64,000 bases of DNA from JAJYIW01 sp963781665 (GTDB lineage Bacteria; Chloroflexota; Anaerolineae; Anaerolineales; Anaerolineaceae), in assembly GCA_963781665.1 (NCBI GenBank), contig CAWAGA010000002.1, positions 186,001 through 250,000 of the forward strand, given 5' to 3'. Below are positions 34,434 to 44,168 of this stretch, one piece after another. Each line of letters starts with the position of its first letter. Positions within the stretch are counted from its first letter, which is position 1. The notes below the pieces were generated by a model. It did not search any database and was not told the DNA's origin. It saw nothing but the letters and a program-made list of their open reading frames with translations. A program made the translations under genes and the position numbers.

Positions 34434-35912
34434 TTACAATTCTTTCTGATCCCCTTTATGTTTGGCCTGTTCCCAAAGCTGATCCATTTCAGCCAGGGTC
34501 ATATCTGCCAAATTTCTTCCTGCATCCCGGGCATGCTGTTCGATAAATCCAAACCGGTCTCGGAAGCGGTTGTTTGTTTCCCGCAAAATCGTTTCAGAGT
34601 CGGCTTTATACCAGCGAGCCAGATTGACGACCGCAAACAAGAGATCGCCCAATTCGGAGGCGCGGGAGGGCTCATCCGGCGCGGTGCGTACTTCTTCGAG
34701 CTCTTCCATCACTTTATCCCAGACCGGGGTAATCTCCGGCCAATCAAAGCCAACCCGGGCAGCCCGGTCCTGTATTTCTTGAGCTTGAGATAAAGCCGGC
34801 AATATCCTCGGGAGGCCGTCTAATAAACCTTTGACTTTATCGTTTCCATTCACCTTGCGCTCTTCCGCCTTGAGCTTTTCCCAGTTCAGCAATACACCCT
34901 TAACCCCATCGACCTCAACCGAGCCAAACACATGAGGATGGCGGCGGATGATCTTGGTATAAATGCCCTGGACGACGTCCTCCATGGTAAATTCACCTTC
35001 TTCATACGCGATTTGCGAATGGAGAACGATCTGAAGCAGCAAGTCGCCTAATTCTTCTTGCAAGCCCACCATATCCCCGACATCCAGGTCCTGGAGGGCC
35101 TCGTAAGTCTCCTCAAGGAGGTTGGTCCGCAGCGAAGCGTGGGTTTGCTCACGGTCCCAGGGGCAGCCGTTAGGCGCGCGCAGATGTGCCACAACCTCCT
35201 GGAAATCCTCAAAGGCCGTGCCTTCGCCCAACGAGGGCAGATAGAGCGAAGAAAGCAAGCCTAGGTGGGGGCTGCGGTCGATCTCGTATAATGACAGCGG
35301 TTCGACCACCATTTCTGCAGTTCCCGCAGCGTGCACCAGTTGGACCGGGTGATCGTCGGGATAAACAGTCGCCAGAGTTTGTTTAACTTCTGCTGCGATC
35401 AGTTTTGAATAGATTTGGGCGATGAGAGCCGGCGAATTAGGTGCAAAGGTGGGGTGGTGGCCGCTGGAAAGCTCCATGGCATCGACCAGCGTTAACCTCG
35501 GGTACGGATCAATCCGTAGAGCCGCCACTGCTGGCTCGAAGAAGCTCAACCCATCGATCAACCGCACCGGGATTCCTGACTGGCGAGCCTGGCGAGCAAT
35601 CTCTGGGGAGGTCGCTTCAGCCACATAGGGGTGACCAGGTACGGCATAGGTGACGCCCTGGTCGCGTTTGCCAAGCTCCAATACCTGTTTCACAATCCGG
35701 TCGTAAACCTCATCGAAGGTCTGCCCATGATCGTAATACTCGTCGAAAGAGACGATCTTCAGCCTGGGCGGCAAGCTTTTAACAGCTGGATGCTGGCTCG
35801 TACGCAGGTAGATCTCGTCGATCTGCTCGAGCCAATCCCACGCCTGGCGGGTCAATAACCCGGCCTCTCCTGGCCCCAGGCCTAATAAGGTGATACCTTT
35901 AAAAATCATCAT
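34434..35912 (-). CDS. mazG: Tetrapyrrole methylase-MazG fusion (YabN-like)
   Basis: A 492-residue two-domain protein. Residues about 1-220 are a SAM-dependent tetrapyrrole methylase-like domain (ITLLGLGPGEAGLLT at the start, AVPGHPYVAE). Residues about 235-490 are a full MazG nucleoside triphosphate pyrophosphohydrolase with two MazG repeats: CPWDREQTHASL, EETYEAL, EELGDLLLQIVLHS, then EELEEV...ELGDLLFAVVNLARW. Same architecture as B. subtilis YabN. It removes noncanonical or excess NTPs; the methylase part is of unknown role. Start at one of two consecutive ATGs (35912 or 35909), after AAGGA. Confidence 0.92.
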   Translation of the reverse strand: MMIFKGITLLGLGPGEAGLLTRQAWDWLEQIDEIYLRTSQHPAVKSLPPRLKIVSFDEYYDHGQTFDEVYDRIVKQVLELGKRDQGVTYAVPGHPYVAEATSPEIARQARQSGIPVRLIDGLSFFEPAVAALRIDPYPRLTLVDAMELSSGHHPTFAPNSPALIAQIYSKLIAAEVKQTLATVYPDDHPVQLVHAAGTAEMVVEPLSLYEIDRSPHLGLLSSLYLPSLGEGTAFEDFQEVVAHLRAPNGCPWDREQTHASLRTNLLEETYEALQDLDVGDMVGLQEELGDLLLQIVLHSQIAYEEGEFTMEDVVQGIYTKIIRRHPHVFGSVEVDGVKGVLLNWEKLKAEERKVNGNDKVKGLLDGLPRILPALSQAQEIQDRAARVGFDWPEITPVWDKVMEELEEVRTAPDEPSRASELGDLLFAVVNLARWYKADSETILRETNNRFRDRFGFIEQHARDAGRNLADMTLAEMDQLWEQAKHKGDQKEL

Positions 35913-36014
35913 CACTATCCTTCTTAAACCCTGCAATAGAAGAGCTCACATCATCTAAATTGAACTCGCGAATCAAAACCCCCAGCTTCAATAACACAAA
36001 CCTCTTTGTTTGTT

Positions 36015-36050
36015 AAAAGGCTACCTCTGGTCCATCAGGGGTAGCCTTTT
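36015..36050 (-). terminator. Terminator of the ribosomal superoperon
   Basis: AAAAGGCTACC/GGTAGCCTTTT stem with T run on the minus strand, about 35 nt after rpsI. It ends the run that begins at the rpoB promoter. Confidence 0.88.
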
Positions 36051-36083
36051 TATCAACGATGTCAGTCTAGCAGAAACACAGCA

Positions 36084-36479
36084 TTAACGTTTTGTATAGG
36101 TTGGCGCCTTGCGAGCCCGCTTCAAACCTGGCTTCTTACGTTCCTTGATCCTTGGGTCACGGGTCAGCAGATTCGCTTTACGCAAGCTTATTCCGTTGTC
36201 TGGGTTCAATTTTATGAGAGCCCGGGCCAGGCCCAACAAGACCGAGTCAGTCTGGCCGGTCACGCCGCCGCCGCGTACTAGTACAGTGACGTCGTACGTC
36301 GATCGATCTTGCCCCGCCACATCGAAGGGGGTAAGGATGGTCTCTTTATCACCCAAGCGGGTAAAATAGGCTTCGAGGTCCTTGTTATTGACCGTAAAAA
36401 TGCCTGTGCCGTTCGATACTCGCACCCTTGCGGTGCTTTCTTTTCGGCGGCCTACACCTTCAAAGAATTGTCCTGCCAT
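36084..36479 (-). CDS. rpsI: 30S ribosomal protein S9
   Basis: 131 residues, normal length. The N-terminal FEGVGRRKESTARV and the basic C-terminal tail ending in YTKR, which reaches the P-site tRNA anticodon, are intact. Last gene of the cluster, 13 nt after rplM. Confidence 0.97.
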   Translation of the reverse strand: MAGQFFEGVGRRKESTARVRVSNGTGIFTVNNKDLEAYFTRLGDKETILTPFDVAGQDRSTYDVTVLVRGGGVTGQTDSVLLGLARALIKLNPDNGISLRKANLLTRDPRIKERKKPGLKRARKAPTYTKR

Positions 36480-36492
36480 ATCTCCTGCTCCT

Positions 36493-36924
36493 TCACGCTA
36501 ACGGTTGGGGATCTTGAGCCTGGTGGGGATGCTCTGCCCCTCCGTAGACTTTCAGTTTCTTGATCAATTTGCGGCCGATCTTATTATGAGGCAGCATCCC
36601 CCATACTGCAGCCCGGATGACCCGGTCAGGGTGTTTCTGCAGCTGATCGCGCAGCATGACTGATTTCAAACCACCGGGATAATTGGAATGGGAGTGATAA
36701 AACTTCGTTTCCATCCGCCGGCCCGTCACACGAATGTTTCCAGCATTGACGACAACCACGAAGTCGCCCAAGTTCACACCGGGAGTATAGATGGGTTTAT
36801 TCTTACCGATTAATACAGCTGCAATTTGGGTTGCCAGGCGGCCTAAAACCTGGTCATTTGCATCGACCAGAACCCATTTCTGTTCTACATGGCCCTTAGG
36901 GACGAAAGTCTTGTCCACGGTCAT
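36493..36924 (-). CDS. rplM: 50S ribosomal protein L13
   Basis: 143 residues with KWVLVDANDQVLGRLATQIA and the conserved GMLPHNKIGRKLIKKLKVY. ATG 36924 is preferred over a TTG three codons upstream. Its 5' end overlaps the 3' end of truA by 29 nt, so it is probably coupled to truA. It pairs with rpsI as in most bacteria. Confidence 0.95.
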   Translation of the reverse strand: MTVDKTFVPKGHVEQKWVLVDANDQVLGRLATQIAAVLIGKNKPIYTPGVNLGDFVVVVNAGNIRVTGRRMETKFYHSHSNYPGGLKSVMLRDQLQKHPDRVIRAAVWGMLPHNKIGRKLIKKLKVYGGAEHPHQAQDPQPLA

Positions 36925-37732
36925 CCTCTCCAAAATTCATAATATCTTGATAACTGACTTGAACGAGCGCCAACCCTTGAGCCGGAGCTAATCCTCGTAC
37001 TCGTAAAATTCCTGCATCCAGCGCCTGCGACAGCTCGTCAAGAGCTAATTTACCCTGGCCGATCTGGACCTGGGTAAATACCAGGTGGCGCACCATGTGG
37101 TAAAGAAACGCATTCGCCACAATTTCAAAACGCAGCCCGCTCGCAGCCAGGTCTTGCTCGTCAAAACCCTGCTGCCAGGGTATCCAGCAAGCTTTCCAAA
37201 CCTTTCGCCGGGTCTGGCCTCCTGGATGGGGGGGTGATCCAAAAGCAGTAAAATCGTGGATCCCAACTAACCTTACGGCTGCTTCCGCCATTAATCGAGG
37301 CTCGACTGCCGGCCACACCCGCCAGGCGTAGCGCTCTCGTAAGGGATCGCGCCTGGGCTGACAAAAGATGTGGTACCGGTAGCGGCGCGATCGCGCCGCG
37401 TACCGCGGGTTAAATCCTGAGGGCACGACCTCTGCGCTAACGGCGCTAATATCTAACGGCAGGTAAGCATTCAACGCCTGGCACAGATCTTCAGGCGAAT
37501 GCTTCCATTCCAAATCGAAAGCAATCACCTGGCCAGCAGCATGCACACCTGCATCCGTCCGCCCAGCTGAAAGGATCGATTTGCCTGCCCAGCCTATTCG
37601 GACTAATGCGCTCTCAACCTCACCCTGAACCGTTCGCTTTTGAGGTGCATCTCCATTGGATTGCAGCCGTTGAAAGCCGGCGAACAGGGTGCCATCGTAT
37701 GCAAGAATAACTTTGTAATGTTCCATTTCCAT
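36896..37732 (-). CDS. truA: tRNA pseudouridine(38-40) synthase
   Basis: A 278-residue TruA with catalytic Asp in SAGRTDAGVHA (about residue 60), ILAYDGTLFAGFQ near the start, and YHMVRHLV in the C-terminal half. It modifies U38-U40 of the anticodon stem-loop. Starts at 37744, 37732 or 37726 are all possible; 37732 is used. Placement between rplQ and rplM is the common Gram-positive order. Confidence 0.93.
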   Translation of the reverse strand: MEMEHYKVILAYDGTLFAGFQRLQSNGDAPQKRTVQGEVESALVRIGWAGKSILSAGRTDAGVHAAGQVIAFDLEWKHSPEDLCQALNAYLPLDISAVSAEVVPSGFNPRYAARSRRYRYHIFCQPRRDPLRERYAWRVWPAVEPRLMAEAAVRLVGIHDFTAFGSPPHPGGQTRRKVWKACWIPWQQGFDEQDLAASGLRFEIVANAFLYHMVRHLVFTQVQIGQGKLALDELSQALDAGILRVRGLAPAQGLALVQVSYQDIMNFGEDDRGQDFRP

Positions 37733-37772
37733 CCGGCCTATCATTAACCGGAGTGGCACTTTCGCTTTGACT

Positions 37773-38159
37773 TTACTCTTCGACCAATTCGATGAGCACC
37801 ATCTGAGCAGCATCGCCCAGGCGAGGGCCTAACTTTAAGATGCGGGTATAACCGCCAGGCCGGTTGGCAAAACGTGGACCAATATCGTCGAACAGCTTCT
37901 TGACAATTTCGGCGCTTGCCCCGCCCAGGCGCGCGGCAGCCAGCCGGCGGGCGTTGACCTTGATGATAGCCTCTTCAGATTTGTTGCTATTGCGCGCCAG
38001 GGTGATCAATTTCTCGGCCTCACCCCGGATTGACATGGCTTTGGCCCGAGTTGTTTGAATTCGTTCGTGCTCGAATAACTGCTTGATCATCGTGCGCCGT
38101 AAAGCGATTCGCTGACCTTTGGTGCGTCCTAGTTTGTAACCTGCAATTTGATGTCGCAT
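37773..38159 (-). CDS. rplQ: 50S ribosomal protein L17
   Basis: 128 residues: RHQIAGYKLGRTKGQRIALRRTM start and GGYTRILKLGPRLGDAAQMVLIELV end are typical. Follows rpoA by 6 nt. Confidence 0.97.
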   Translation of the reverse strand: MRHQIAGYKLGRTKGQRIALRRTMIKQLFEHERIQTTRAKAMSIRGEAEKLITLARNSNKSEEAIIKVNARRLAAARLGGASAEIVKKLFDDIGPRFANRPGGYTRILKLGPRLGDAAQMVLIELVEE

Positions 38160-38165
38160 GATAGC

Positions 38166-39137
38166 TTACTCCACAACGTCTTCTTTTTCGTCCTGCAGGA
38201 AGCCCTTTTCTTGCATCTTATCACGCAGTTCTTCCAGGCTTTTTTCGCCGAAGTTCCTGATGGACATAACCGCTTCGTCGCCTTTTTCAAGCAACTCTAA
38301 CACGTCACCAACAGTCGTGATACCGGTGCGTTTGAGCGAGTTGAACACCCTGACCGAGAGATCGAGGTTCTCGATGGGGGTCTCGGCGGCTTCACTCGTC
38401 AAATGACCTGGAACAACTTCCTGTTCGATACCGACCGTCAGCATCTCTTCGGTGATGCCGGCCATGAATCGGAGGTGATCGATCAAAATCTTGGATGCAA
38501 ACCCAAGCGCTTTTTCAGGTGTAACCGTGCCATCCGTCCATATTTCGAGGACGAGGCGATCGTAGTTGGTGCTTTGGCCAACCCGGGATGATCCAACCGT
38601 CCAATTAACCCGTTTTACCGGGCTAAAAATCGCATCAACCGGCAGTTCCCCGATCGGGAGGCGGCCACTGCGTTCGTTCGCAGGCGAGTAACCGCGACCG
38701 CGTTCGACGGTCAGATCGATCTCGAGTTTGACCTTGCTGTTATCACCCGTGAAGAGGTAGAGATCGGGGTTAACGATTTCAACTTCTGCGGGTATCATCA
38801 CGTCGGCTGCAGTCACGACACCTTCACCTCTAACGTCCAGGTGGAGATGAGATGAGTTGCCTTCGTGCAAGATCAAACGCAACTGCTTGATCTGAAGCAT
38901 CACCTGGATCACATCCTCACGGACGCCAGGGATATCACTGAATTCGTGGAGCACGTCGGTAATCCTCACCGAGGTTACCGCGGCGCCATCCAAAGAGGAC
39001 AGGAGCACCCGGCGAAGTGCATTGCCGAGGGTGACCCCATAGCCCCGTTCGAGAGGGCTGACGATAAATTTGCCATAGTTACGAGCTTCTGCAACTCGTT
39101 CAACCTTAGGCGTTACCATATTGCTTAGACCAGTCAC
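38166..39137 (-). CDS. rpoA: RNA polymerase alpha subunit
   Basis: 323 residues. N-terminal dimerisation domain with SPLERGYGVTLGNALRRVLLSSLDG, C-terminal alpha-CTD with LDLSVRVFNSLKRTGITTVGDVLELL and the two helix-hairpin-helices. GTG start at 39137 has AAGGGG 6 nt upstream. Standard position in the alpha operon. Confidence 0.97.
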   Translation of the reverse strand: MTGLSNMVTPKVERVAEARNYGKFIVSPLERGYGVTLGNALRRVLLSSLDGAAVTSVRITDVLHEFSDIPGVREDVIQVMLQIKQLRLILHEGNSSHLHLDVRGEGVVTAADVMIPAEVEIVNPDLYLFTGDNSKVKLEIDLTVERGRGYSPANERSGRLPIGELPVDAIFSPVKRVNWTVGSSRVGQSTNYDRLVLEIWTDGTVTPEKALGFASKILIDHLRFMAGITEEMLTVGIEQEVVPGHLTSEAAETPIENLDLSVRVFNSLKRTGITTVGDVLELLEKGDEAVMSIRNFGEKSLEELRDKMQEKGFLQDEKEDVVE

Positions 39138-39192
39138 ATTTTACCCCTTGCCGGTACACCCTGAGAAACCGCGCACCGGCCTAGTCGGTTTT

Positions 39193-39831
39193 TTACCGAG
39201 AATAGTATTCGACGATGAGCTGTTCGTTCATATTACCGTCGATTTCAGCCCGTTCGGGTAAGCGTAGCATTCTTCCGGATAGATTCCTGAGGTCACGTTC
39301 TAACCACACCGGCACATTCCGAGGCTCAGCAAAATCACCGAGGGTCTTGAAAAATTCGGTGGTGCGTGATCCTTCGCGGACCATAACCTGGTCACCCGGT
39401 CGAAGCAACATCGATGGCACATCTGTCCGGCGACCATTGACTATGAAATGTCCGTGGGTTACCAGCAGGCGCGCCTGGGCGCGGTTTACGGCATAACCAA
39501 GCCTGAAGATCACATTATCGAGGCGAGCTTCCAGGGTCTGCAGCAAGTTTAAGCCGGTCAAACCACGATGGCGCTGTGCCAAGCCGAAATAACGCCGGAA
39601 TTGGCGTTCATAAATCGAATAAATCCGCCGGGCTTTTTGTTTGGCCCGTAATTGGCGAGCAAAATCCGACTGGCGATCGCTTTGTCCTTGGTTGGCCCGT
39701 CCATGCTGGCCGGGCTTGTAACCGCGCCTCTCAAAAGCGCACTTAGGGGTAAAACAACGTTCCCCTTTGAGAAACAACTTTTCACCTTCGCGCCGGCATA
39801 GTTTACAGACCGGACCAAGATACTTTGCCAT
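39193..39831 (-). CDS. rpsD: 30S ribosomal protein S4 (zinc-binding form)
   Basis: 212 residues. The N-terminus keeps four cysteines (CKLC near 9-12, then CFTPKC near 26-31), marking the C+ form of S4; the S4 RNA-binding domain (RLDNVIFRLGYAVNRAQARLLVTHGH) follows. In E. coli S4 represses the alpha operon; whether that holds here is unknown. Confidence 0.96.
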   Translation of the reverse strand: MAKYLGPVCKLCRREGEKLFLKGERCFTPKCAFERRGYKPGQHGRANQGQSDRQSDFARQLRAKQKARRIYSIYERQFRRYFGLAQRHRGLTGLNLLQTLEARLDNVIFRLGYAVNRAQARLLVTHGHFIVNGRRTDVPSMLLRPGDQVMVREGSRTTEFFKTLGDFAEPRNVPVWLERDLRNLSGRMLRLPERAEIDGNMNEQLIVEYYSR

Positions 39832-39886
39832 AAAATTCCTCTCTGAGTAAAATCAAACGCGGCGTTTTTTAGGAGGCCGGCAGCCA

Positions 39887-40258
39887 TTATGGGGCACCGG
39901 GGTTATATCCGAAATGGAGCGGACTCTGTAATCCCAGGGATTGGACGGCGCGGATAGCTGATTCACGTCCTGGTCCCGGTCCTTTTATGAACAGTTCCAC
40001 TTCCTGGATGCCCATCGATTGGGCTGCTTTGATCGCTTGTTCGGCTGCAAGGCGAGCGGCAAAAGGAGTGCTCTTTCGAGAACCTTTAAATCCTGCCGAT
40101 CCAGCGCTACCCCAACATACCGTATTCCCCTGGGTGTCGGTCACGGTGATGATGGTGTTATTGAATGAGGCATAAATGTGTACCTGCCCCGAAGACAATG
40201 TGCGCTTTACTTTGCGTGCAGTCGTCGTGCGACGCGTCGAGCGTACGTTTTGAGCCAT
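39887..40258 (-). CDS. rpsK: 30S ribosomal protein S11
   Basis: 123 residues, with HIYASFNNTIITVTDTQGN and the C-terminal GPGPGRESAIRAVQSLGL. Placed between rpsM and rpsD as usual. The 93-nt gap before it (40259-40351) has hairpin-rich DNA but no gene. Confidence 0.97.
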   Translation of the reverse strand: MAQNVRSTRRTTTARKVKRTLSSGQVHIYASFNNTIITVTDTQGNTVCWGSAGSAGFKGSRKSTPFAARLAAEQAIKAAQSMGIQEVELFIKGPGPGRESAIRAVQSLGLQSPLHFGYNPGAP

Positions 40259-40351
40259 ATTTCCTCACTAACCTCGTATTTTTCGTGTGACCCTGGTAGC
40301 CAGGCAGCCGCGGGGAACAAAATTCCCACCCAACTATCCGGGTTGAACACG

Positions 40352-40741
40352 TTATTTCTTTGTTGCTCCACGGCGGCGACCACGACCGGCTACCGTCTTC
40401 TTTACGCCTTTGCGGGTGCGCGCGTTGGTGCGCGTCCGCTGGCCATGAACCGGTAAATTCCGCCGGTGGCGGAGGCCACGATAACAGCCGATTTCAATCA
40501 GCCGTTTAATATTCATCTGAACTTCGCGACGGAGGTCACCTTCGACTTTATAGTTCTTGGTGATATATTCGCGCAAGACGGCTGCATCGCTTTCCGTCAA
40601 ATCTTTCACCCGGGTATCAGGATTGATACTCGTGCTGGAAATGACCGTCCTGGCTCGGGTAGGACCGATACCAAAAATATACGTCAGAGCTGTTTCAATC
40701 CGCTTGTTACGCGGAAGGTCGACACCTTCAATTCTCGCCAT
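40352..40741 (-). CDS. rpsM: 30S ribosomal protein S13
   Basis: 129 residues. ARIEGVDLPRNKRIETALTYIFGIGPTRA and the basic end with HGQRTRTNARTRKG are standard. Bridges to the 50S subunit and contacts P-site tRNA. Confidence 0.97.
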   Translation of the reverse strand: MARIEGVDLPRNKRIETALTYIFGIGPTRARTVISSTSINPDTRVKDLTESDAAVLREYITKNYKVEGDLRREVQMNIKRLIEIGCYRGLRHRRNLPVHGQRTRTNARTRKGVKKTVAGRGRRRGATKK

Positions 40742-40749
40742 ATTATCCC

Positions 40750-40863
40750 TTAACCTTGTCGCTGTTTATGTTTTGGGTTTTCGCAGATCACGTACAACCT
40801 GCGATTGCGCTTAACAATTTTGCATTTCGCACAGCGCTTGCGAATAGATGGTGAAACTTTCAT
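40750..40863 (-). CDS. rpmJ: 50S ribosomal protein L36
   Basis: A 37-residue protein, MKVSPSIRKRCAKCKIVKRN..., with the zinc ligands CxxC, C and H (CAKC, ICENPKH) of the ordinary zinc form. It lies 8 nt before rpsM. infA, often located just upstream, is missing: map ends 52 nt away with no open frame between. Confidence 0.96.
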   Translation of the reverse strand: MKVSPSIRKRCAKCKIVKRNRRLYVICENPKHKQRQG

Positions 40864-40915
40864 ATTCGGATTCTCCTTATATCAAATGCACAAGGCCAGC
40901 AAAGTTTTTATTATA

Positions 40916-41695
40916 TCACAACGCCGTCAGGATCAACGGCCCATTTTCTGTAATAGCTACGCTATGCTCAAAGTGAGCCGTCAGTGAGTGGTCGGCTGCG
41001 ATCACCGTCCACTCATCCGGCATCACCACGGTATCTTCTGTGCCTACCAGCACCATTGGCTCGAGAGCGATGGTCATGCCGGGTTTTAGCAAGATGCCTC
41101 GACCAGCGGTGCCGTAGTTTGGAAGCTGTGGTCCTTCGTGCATGCGCCTGCCAACCCCGTGGCCGGTGTAGATGCGGGTGATGTAAAAACCGCTTCCTTC
41201 GATGTACTGCTGAACAGCAGAAGAGACGTCGCCAATGCGGTTACCAGGTATCATTTTGGAGATGCCGACCTTAAGAGCCTGTTCGGTAACCTCTAACAGG
41301 CGCCCAGCCTGGGACGAAATCTCCCCAACCCCGGCTGTGAAAGCCGAGTCGCCGACGAAGTCGTTATAAACCGTTCCGCAATCGACCGAGATAATATCTC
41401 CTTCGCGCAGCTTGTACTTCCCGGGGATGCCATGCACCAGCTCTTCGTTCACACTGGTACAGATACTGGCCGGGTATGGATACGGCCCGGGATAATTCTT
41501 GAACGGTGAATAACATCCATGCTTTTTCAAGACTTCTTCGGCTGCAGCGTTCAGATCAGCAGTAGTGACACCCGGACGGATTAAAGCCCGTACGGCAGCC
41601 AGAGCCTCGGCGTTGATCCGGCCTGCTTCGCGCATGACAGCAATCTCTTCTGTGCTTTTGATATTAATTACACGATCCCACGCCATCATTCCCAT
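40916..41695 (-). CDS. map: Type I methionine aminopeptidase
   Basis: 259 residues; removes initiator Met. Metal ligands appear in ISVDCGTVYNDFVGDSAFT (two Asp), GHGVGRRMHEGP (His), IALEPM (Glu) and the last Glu in ENGPLIL context. AAGGA precedes the first ATG; two further ATGs follow closely. Order secY-adk-map is typical. Confidence 0.95.
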   Translation of the reverse strand: MGMMAWDRVINIKSTEEIAVMREAGRINAEALAAVRALIRPGVTTADLNAAAEEVLKKHGCYSPFKNYPGPYPYPASICTSVNEELVHGIPGKYKLREGDIISVDCGTVYNDFVGDSAFTAGVGEISSQAGRLLEVTEQALKVGISKMIPGNRIGDVSSAVQQYIEGSGFYITRIYTGHGVGRRMHEGPQLPNYGTAGRGILLKPGMTIALEPMVLVGTEDTVVMPDEWTVIAADHSLTAHFEHSVAITENGPLILTAL

Positions 41696-41701
41696 TCGTC
41701 C

Positions 41702-42349
41702 TTATGAAACTGCATCCTGCAGCAGCCTGGAGACCTCATCGATCTCCTGTTTGCCGTCTATCTGCACCAACAAACCACGCTGCTGGTAATACTCAATTAA
41801 CGGGGCGGTTTGCTGGTTATAAACCTGGATGCGCCGGGTGACAGTTTCAGCTTTATCGTCTTCTCGTTGGTAAAGTTCCGATCCGTCGATGTTACATTTC
41901 CCGGGTGTTTCCGGTGGGTTATATTTCTCGTGGTAAACGTGCCCGGCAGCTTTACAGATCCAGCGACCGCTGAGCCGCTCGATCAAGACCTGGTCTGGTA
42001 CAAAAATGTACGGAACCGACGAGACAGTGCCATTGCGACCGGCTAACATGGCAGCCAGAGCATCCGCTTGAGCGGGAGTGCGTGGAAAGCCATCCAGTAC
42101 GGCGCCATTAGCGCAATCCGATCGGGATATACGCTCAGCGATCATCGAAATGGTAACGTCATCGGGTACCAATTCGCCGCGGTCCATGTAAGATTGGGCC
42201 AATTTCCCCAGGTCGGTTTGATCTTTCAAATTTTCGCGAAAGATGTCGCCAGACGAAATGTGGGGATATCCCAGTTTCCCGGCCAAAACCTTGGCCTGGG
42301 TGCCTTTACCGGCGCCTGGAGGTCCCAATAAGACAATGAAATCAGACAT
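41702..42349 (-). CDS. adk: Adenylate kinase (long form)
   Basis: 215 residues. P-loop GPPGAGKGT, DGFPRTPAQADAL, and a LID of the long type. The LID zinc site is degenerate: the usual CxxC...CxxC/D reads C-K-A-A ... C-N-I-D, so one ligand is Ala. It may therefore bind zinc weakly or not at all. 14 nt after secY. Confidence 0.95.
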   Translation of the reverse strand: MSDFIVLLGPPGAGKGTQAKVLAGKLGYPHISSGDIFRENLKDQTDLGKLAQSYMDRGELVPDDVTISMIAERISRSDCANGAVLDGFPRTPAQADALAAMLAGRNGTVSSVPYIFVPDQVLIERLSGRWICKAAGHVYHEKYNPPETPGKCNIDGSELYQREDDKAETVTRRIQVYNQQTAPLIEYYQQRGLLVQIDGKQEIDEVSRLLQDAVS

Positions 42350-42363
42350 TAAACGATTGTCCT

Positions 42364-43701
42364 TTATTTGACCAATTTCTCGTCGTAACCATGCAGCTTC
42401 AGCTCGGTATCGATGATCGTGAAGGTATCACGGACGACGCCGACGACGATCAACAGGCCGGCCGACGAGATCAGGAATAACCCGGCATTCCTGGCATTGA
42501 CCGGGAGCACCCCGCTCAATGCATAAGGCAAGACTGCCACCAGACCCAGGAATAACGCGCCTGGCAAGGTAATCCTGCGCTGCACTTTGGTCAGGTATTT
42601 TTGAGTCGGGGCGCCACGCACCACACCGGGAATCTGGGCTCCCTGCTTTTTCAAGTTGTCACCGTAATTTTGCTGGGTAAACAACACATCGGTATAAAAG
42701 AAGGTAAAGATCACGACCATCAAGAAATACAGCAGGTCATAGACCCAGTTGGTATTATTGAATGCTGTGTAAATGCTGGTTGCAAAACTCGCAATCCAGG
42801 TCACACTGGCACTGGTGAAATAGCTGGCAATGATCGCCGGGAAAGTCAGGATCGATTGAGCGAAAATCAGCGGGATCATACCGGCCATATTGACCATCAA
42901 CGGCAGGTTGCTGCGCACCGGCATCGACATGCGGTTACCTACCCGCCGGCCAGGGAACATCACCGGAACATTGCGCCGCCCTTGTTGGACGTAAACGATA
43001 GCGAAGATGGTCAGGCACAGGATGGCGATGATTACCAACAGCACCCAGCTATTCTGACGATCACTCAAGAGGGTTATCACACTGGTCGGCATGCGGGCGA
43101 CGATGCCGGCAAAGATGATCAACGAGAGTCCCTGGTTGCGGATACCGTATTCCGAGATCAACTGGCCTAACCAGACCCCGAACATGGTCCCACCCATCAT
43201 TGAAACCAGAATTGCCAAAGATGGGATCAACAAGGCACCGGTGAAGCCAAAATTGACGATCGTATTACCGCTGCCAGCTAGTGAGTTGAAGATATTGATC
43301 TGCCCGATGGCGGAGAGCGCAGCCATGGGGACGGTCAGAATGACAGTCCATTTTTCCATGAATGACTGGGATTTGCGCGGGTTGTCCTTCATCCGGCGTT
43401 CGAGCGCTGGGATGATTGGGATGAGCAGCTGGATGATAATCTGCGCAGTAATGTATGGATATACACCCATCGCCAGGATCGAAAAACGTGAGACCGTCCC
43501 CCCTGATAGCAGGTCAAGAAGGTTGAATAGATTCCCCGTCGCCCCACCACCGGTAGCTAACTGCTGCAGCACGGTATGGTTAATTCCTGGTACCGGGATA
43601 TTGGAAGCAATCCTGTAAATCACCAGGAGCATCAAGGTAATTAACAGCTTCTGCCGAATATCTTCCGATTGCCACAAATAGCGCCAGGCTGACCGCTTCA
43701 T
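42364..43701 (-). CDS. secY: Preprotein translocase subunit SecY
   Basis: 445 residues with ten membrane segments, the channel of the Sec translocon. RIASNIPVPGI, VYPYITAQIIIQLL and the C-terminal GYDEKLVK are recognisable. Sits between rplO and adk as in most bacteria. Confidence 0.97.
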   Translation of the reverse strand: MKRSAWRYLWQSEDIRQKLLITLMLLVIYRIASNIPVPGINHTVLQQLATGGGATGNLFNLLDLLSGGTVSRFSILAMGVYPYITAQIIIQLLIPIIPALERRMKDNPRKSQSFMEKWTVILTVPMAALSAIGQINIFNSLAGSGNTIVNFGFTGALLIPSLAILVSMMGGTMFGVWLGQLISEYGIRNQGLSLIIFAGIVARMPTSVITLLSDRQNSWVLLVIIAILCLTIFAIVYVQQGRRNVPVMFPGRRVGNRMSMPVRSNLPLMVNMAGMIPLIFAQSILTFPAIIASYFTSASVTWIASFATSIYTAFNNTNWVYDLLYFLMVVIFTFFYTDVLFTQQNYGDNLKKQGAQIPGVVRGAPTQKYLTKVQRRITLPGALFLGLVAVLPYALSGVLPVNARNAGLFLISSAGLLIVVGVVRDTFTIIDTELKLHGYDEKLVK

Positions 43702-43716
43702 GAGGAGATCTCCTTG

Positions 43717-44166
43717 TTAGATTGTTTCAACACTTCCACCAGCAGCTTCAATTTTTGCGCGGGCGCTTTTGCTGATCCGTTGAACGCGCACTTTAAGCGC
43801 CACGGTTACTTCGCCGCGACCAAGGAGGGCGACCGGATTTTTTGGTTTGCGGATGATCGCCGATTCTGACAGAAGCTCGGGGGTGATCTCGCTATCGGCG
43901 GGGAAAGCCACCAGCTGGTCCAGGTTGACAATGTTATACTCCACCTGGTTAGGCGGGGTGAAACCCTGGCCTCTTACGAAAGGCAGGCGGCGATAGAATG
44001 GCAGGTTTCCACCCTGGTGGTAAAGACGACCTGTACCACCTGCTCGAGACCCTTGTCCTTTGGTGCCGCGGCCAGCAGTCTTTCCTTGCCCGGCGGATAT
44101 ACCTCTTCCAAGACGTTTTCGTGCCTTTTTTGCACCTTCATTTGGCATGAGTTCGTGTAATTTCAT
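43717..44166 (-). CDS. rplO: 50S ribosomal protein L15
   Basis: 149 residues. Gly-rich basic N-terminus (KRLGRGISAGQGKTAGRGTKGQGSR) and C-terminal VQRISKSARAKIEAAGG are typical. Confidence 0.97.
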   Translation of the reverse strand: MKLHELMPNEGAKKARKRLGRGISAGQGKTAGRGTKGQGSRAGGTGRLYHQGGNLPFYRRLPFVRGQGFTPPNQVEYNIVNLDQLVAFPADSEITPELLSESAIIRKPKNPVALLGRGEVTVALKVRVQRISKSARAKIEAAGGSVETI

Positions 44167-44168
44167 AG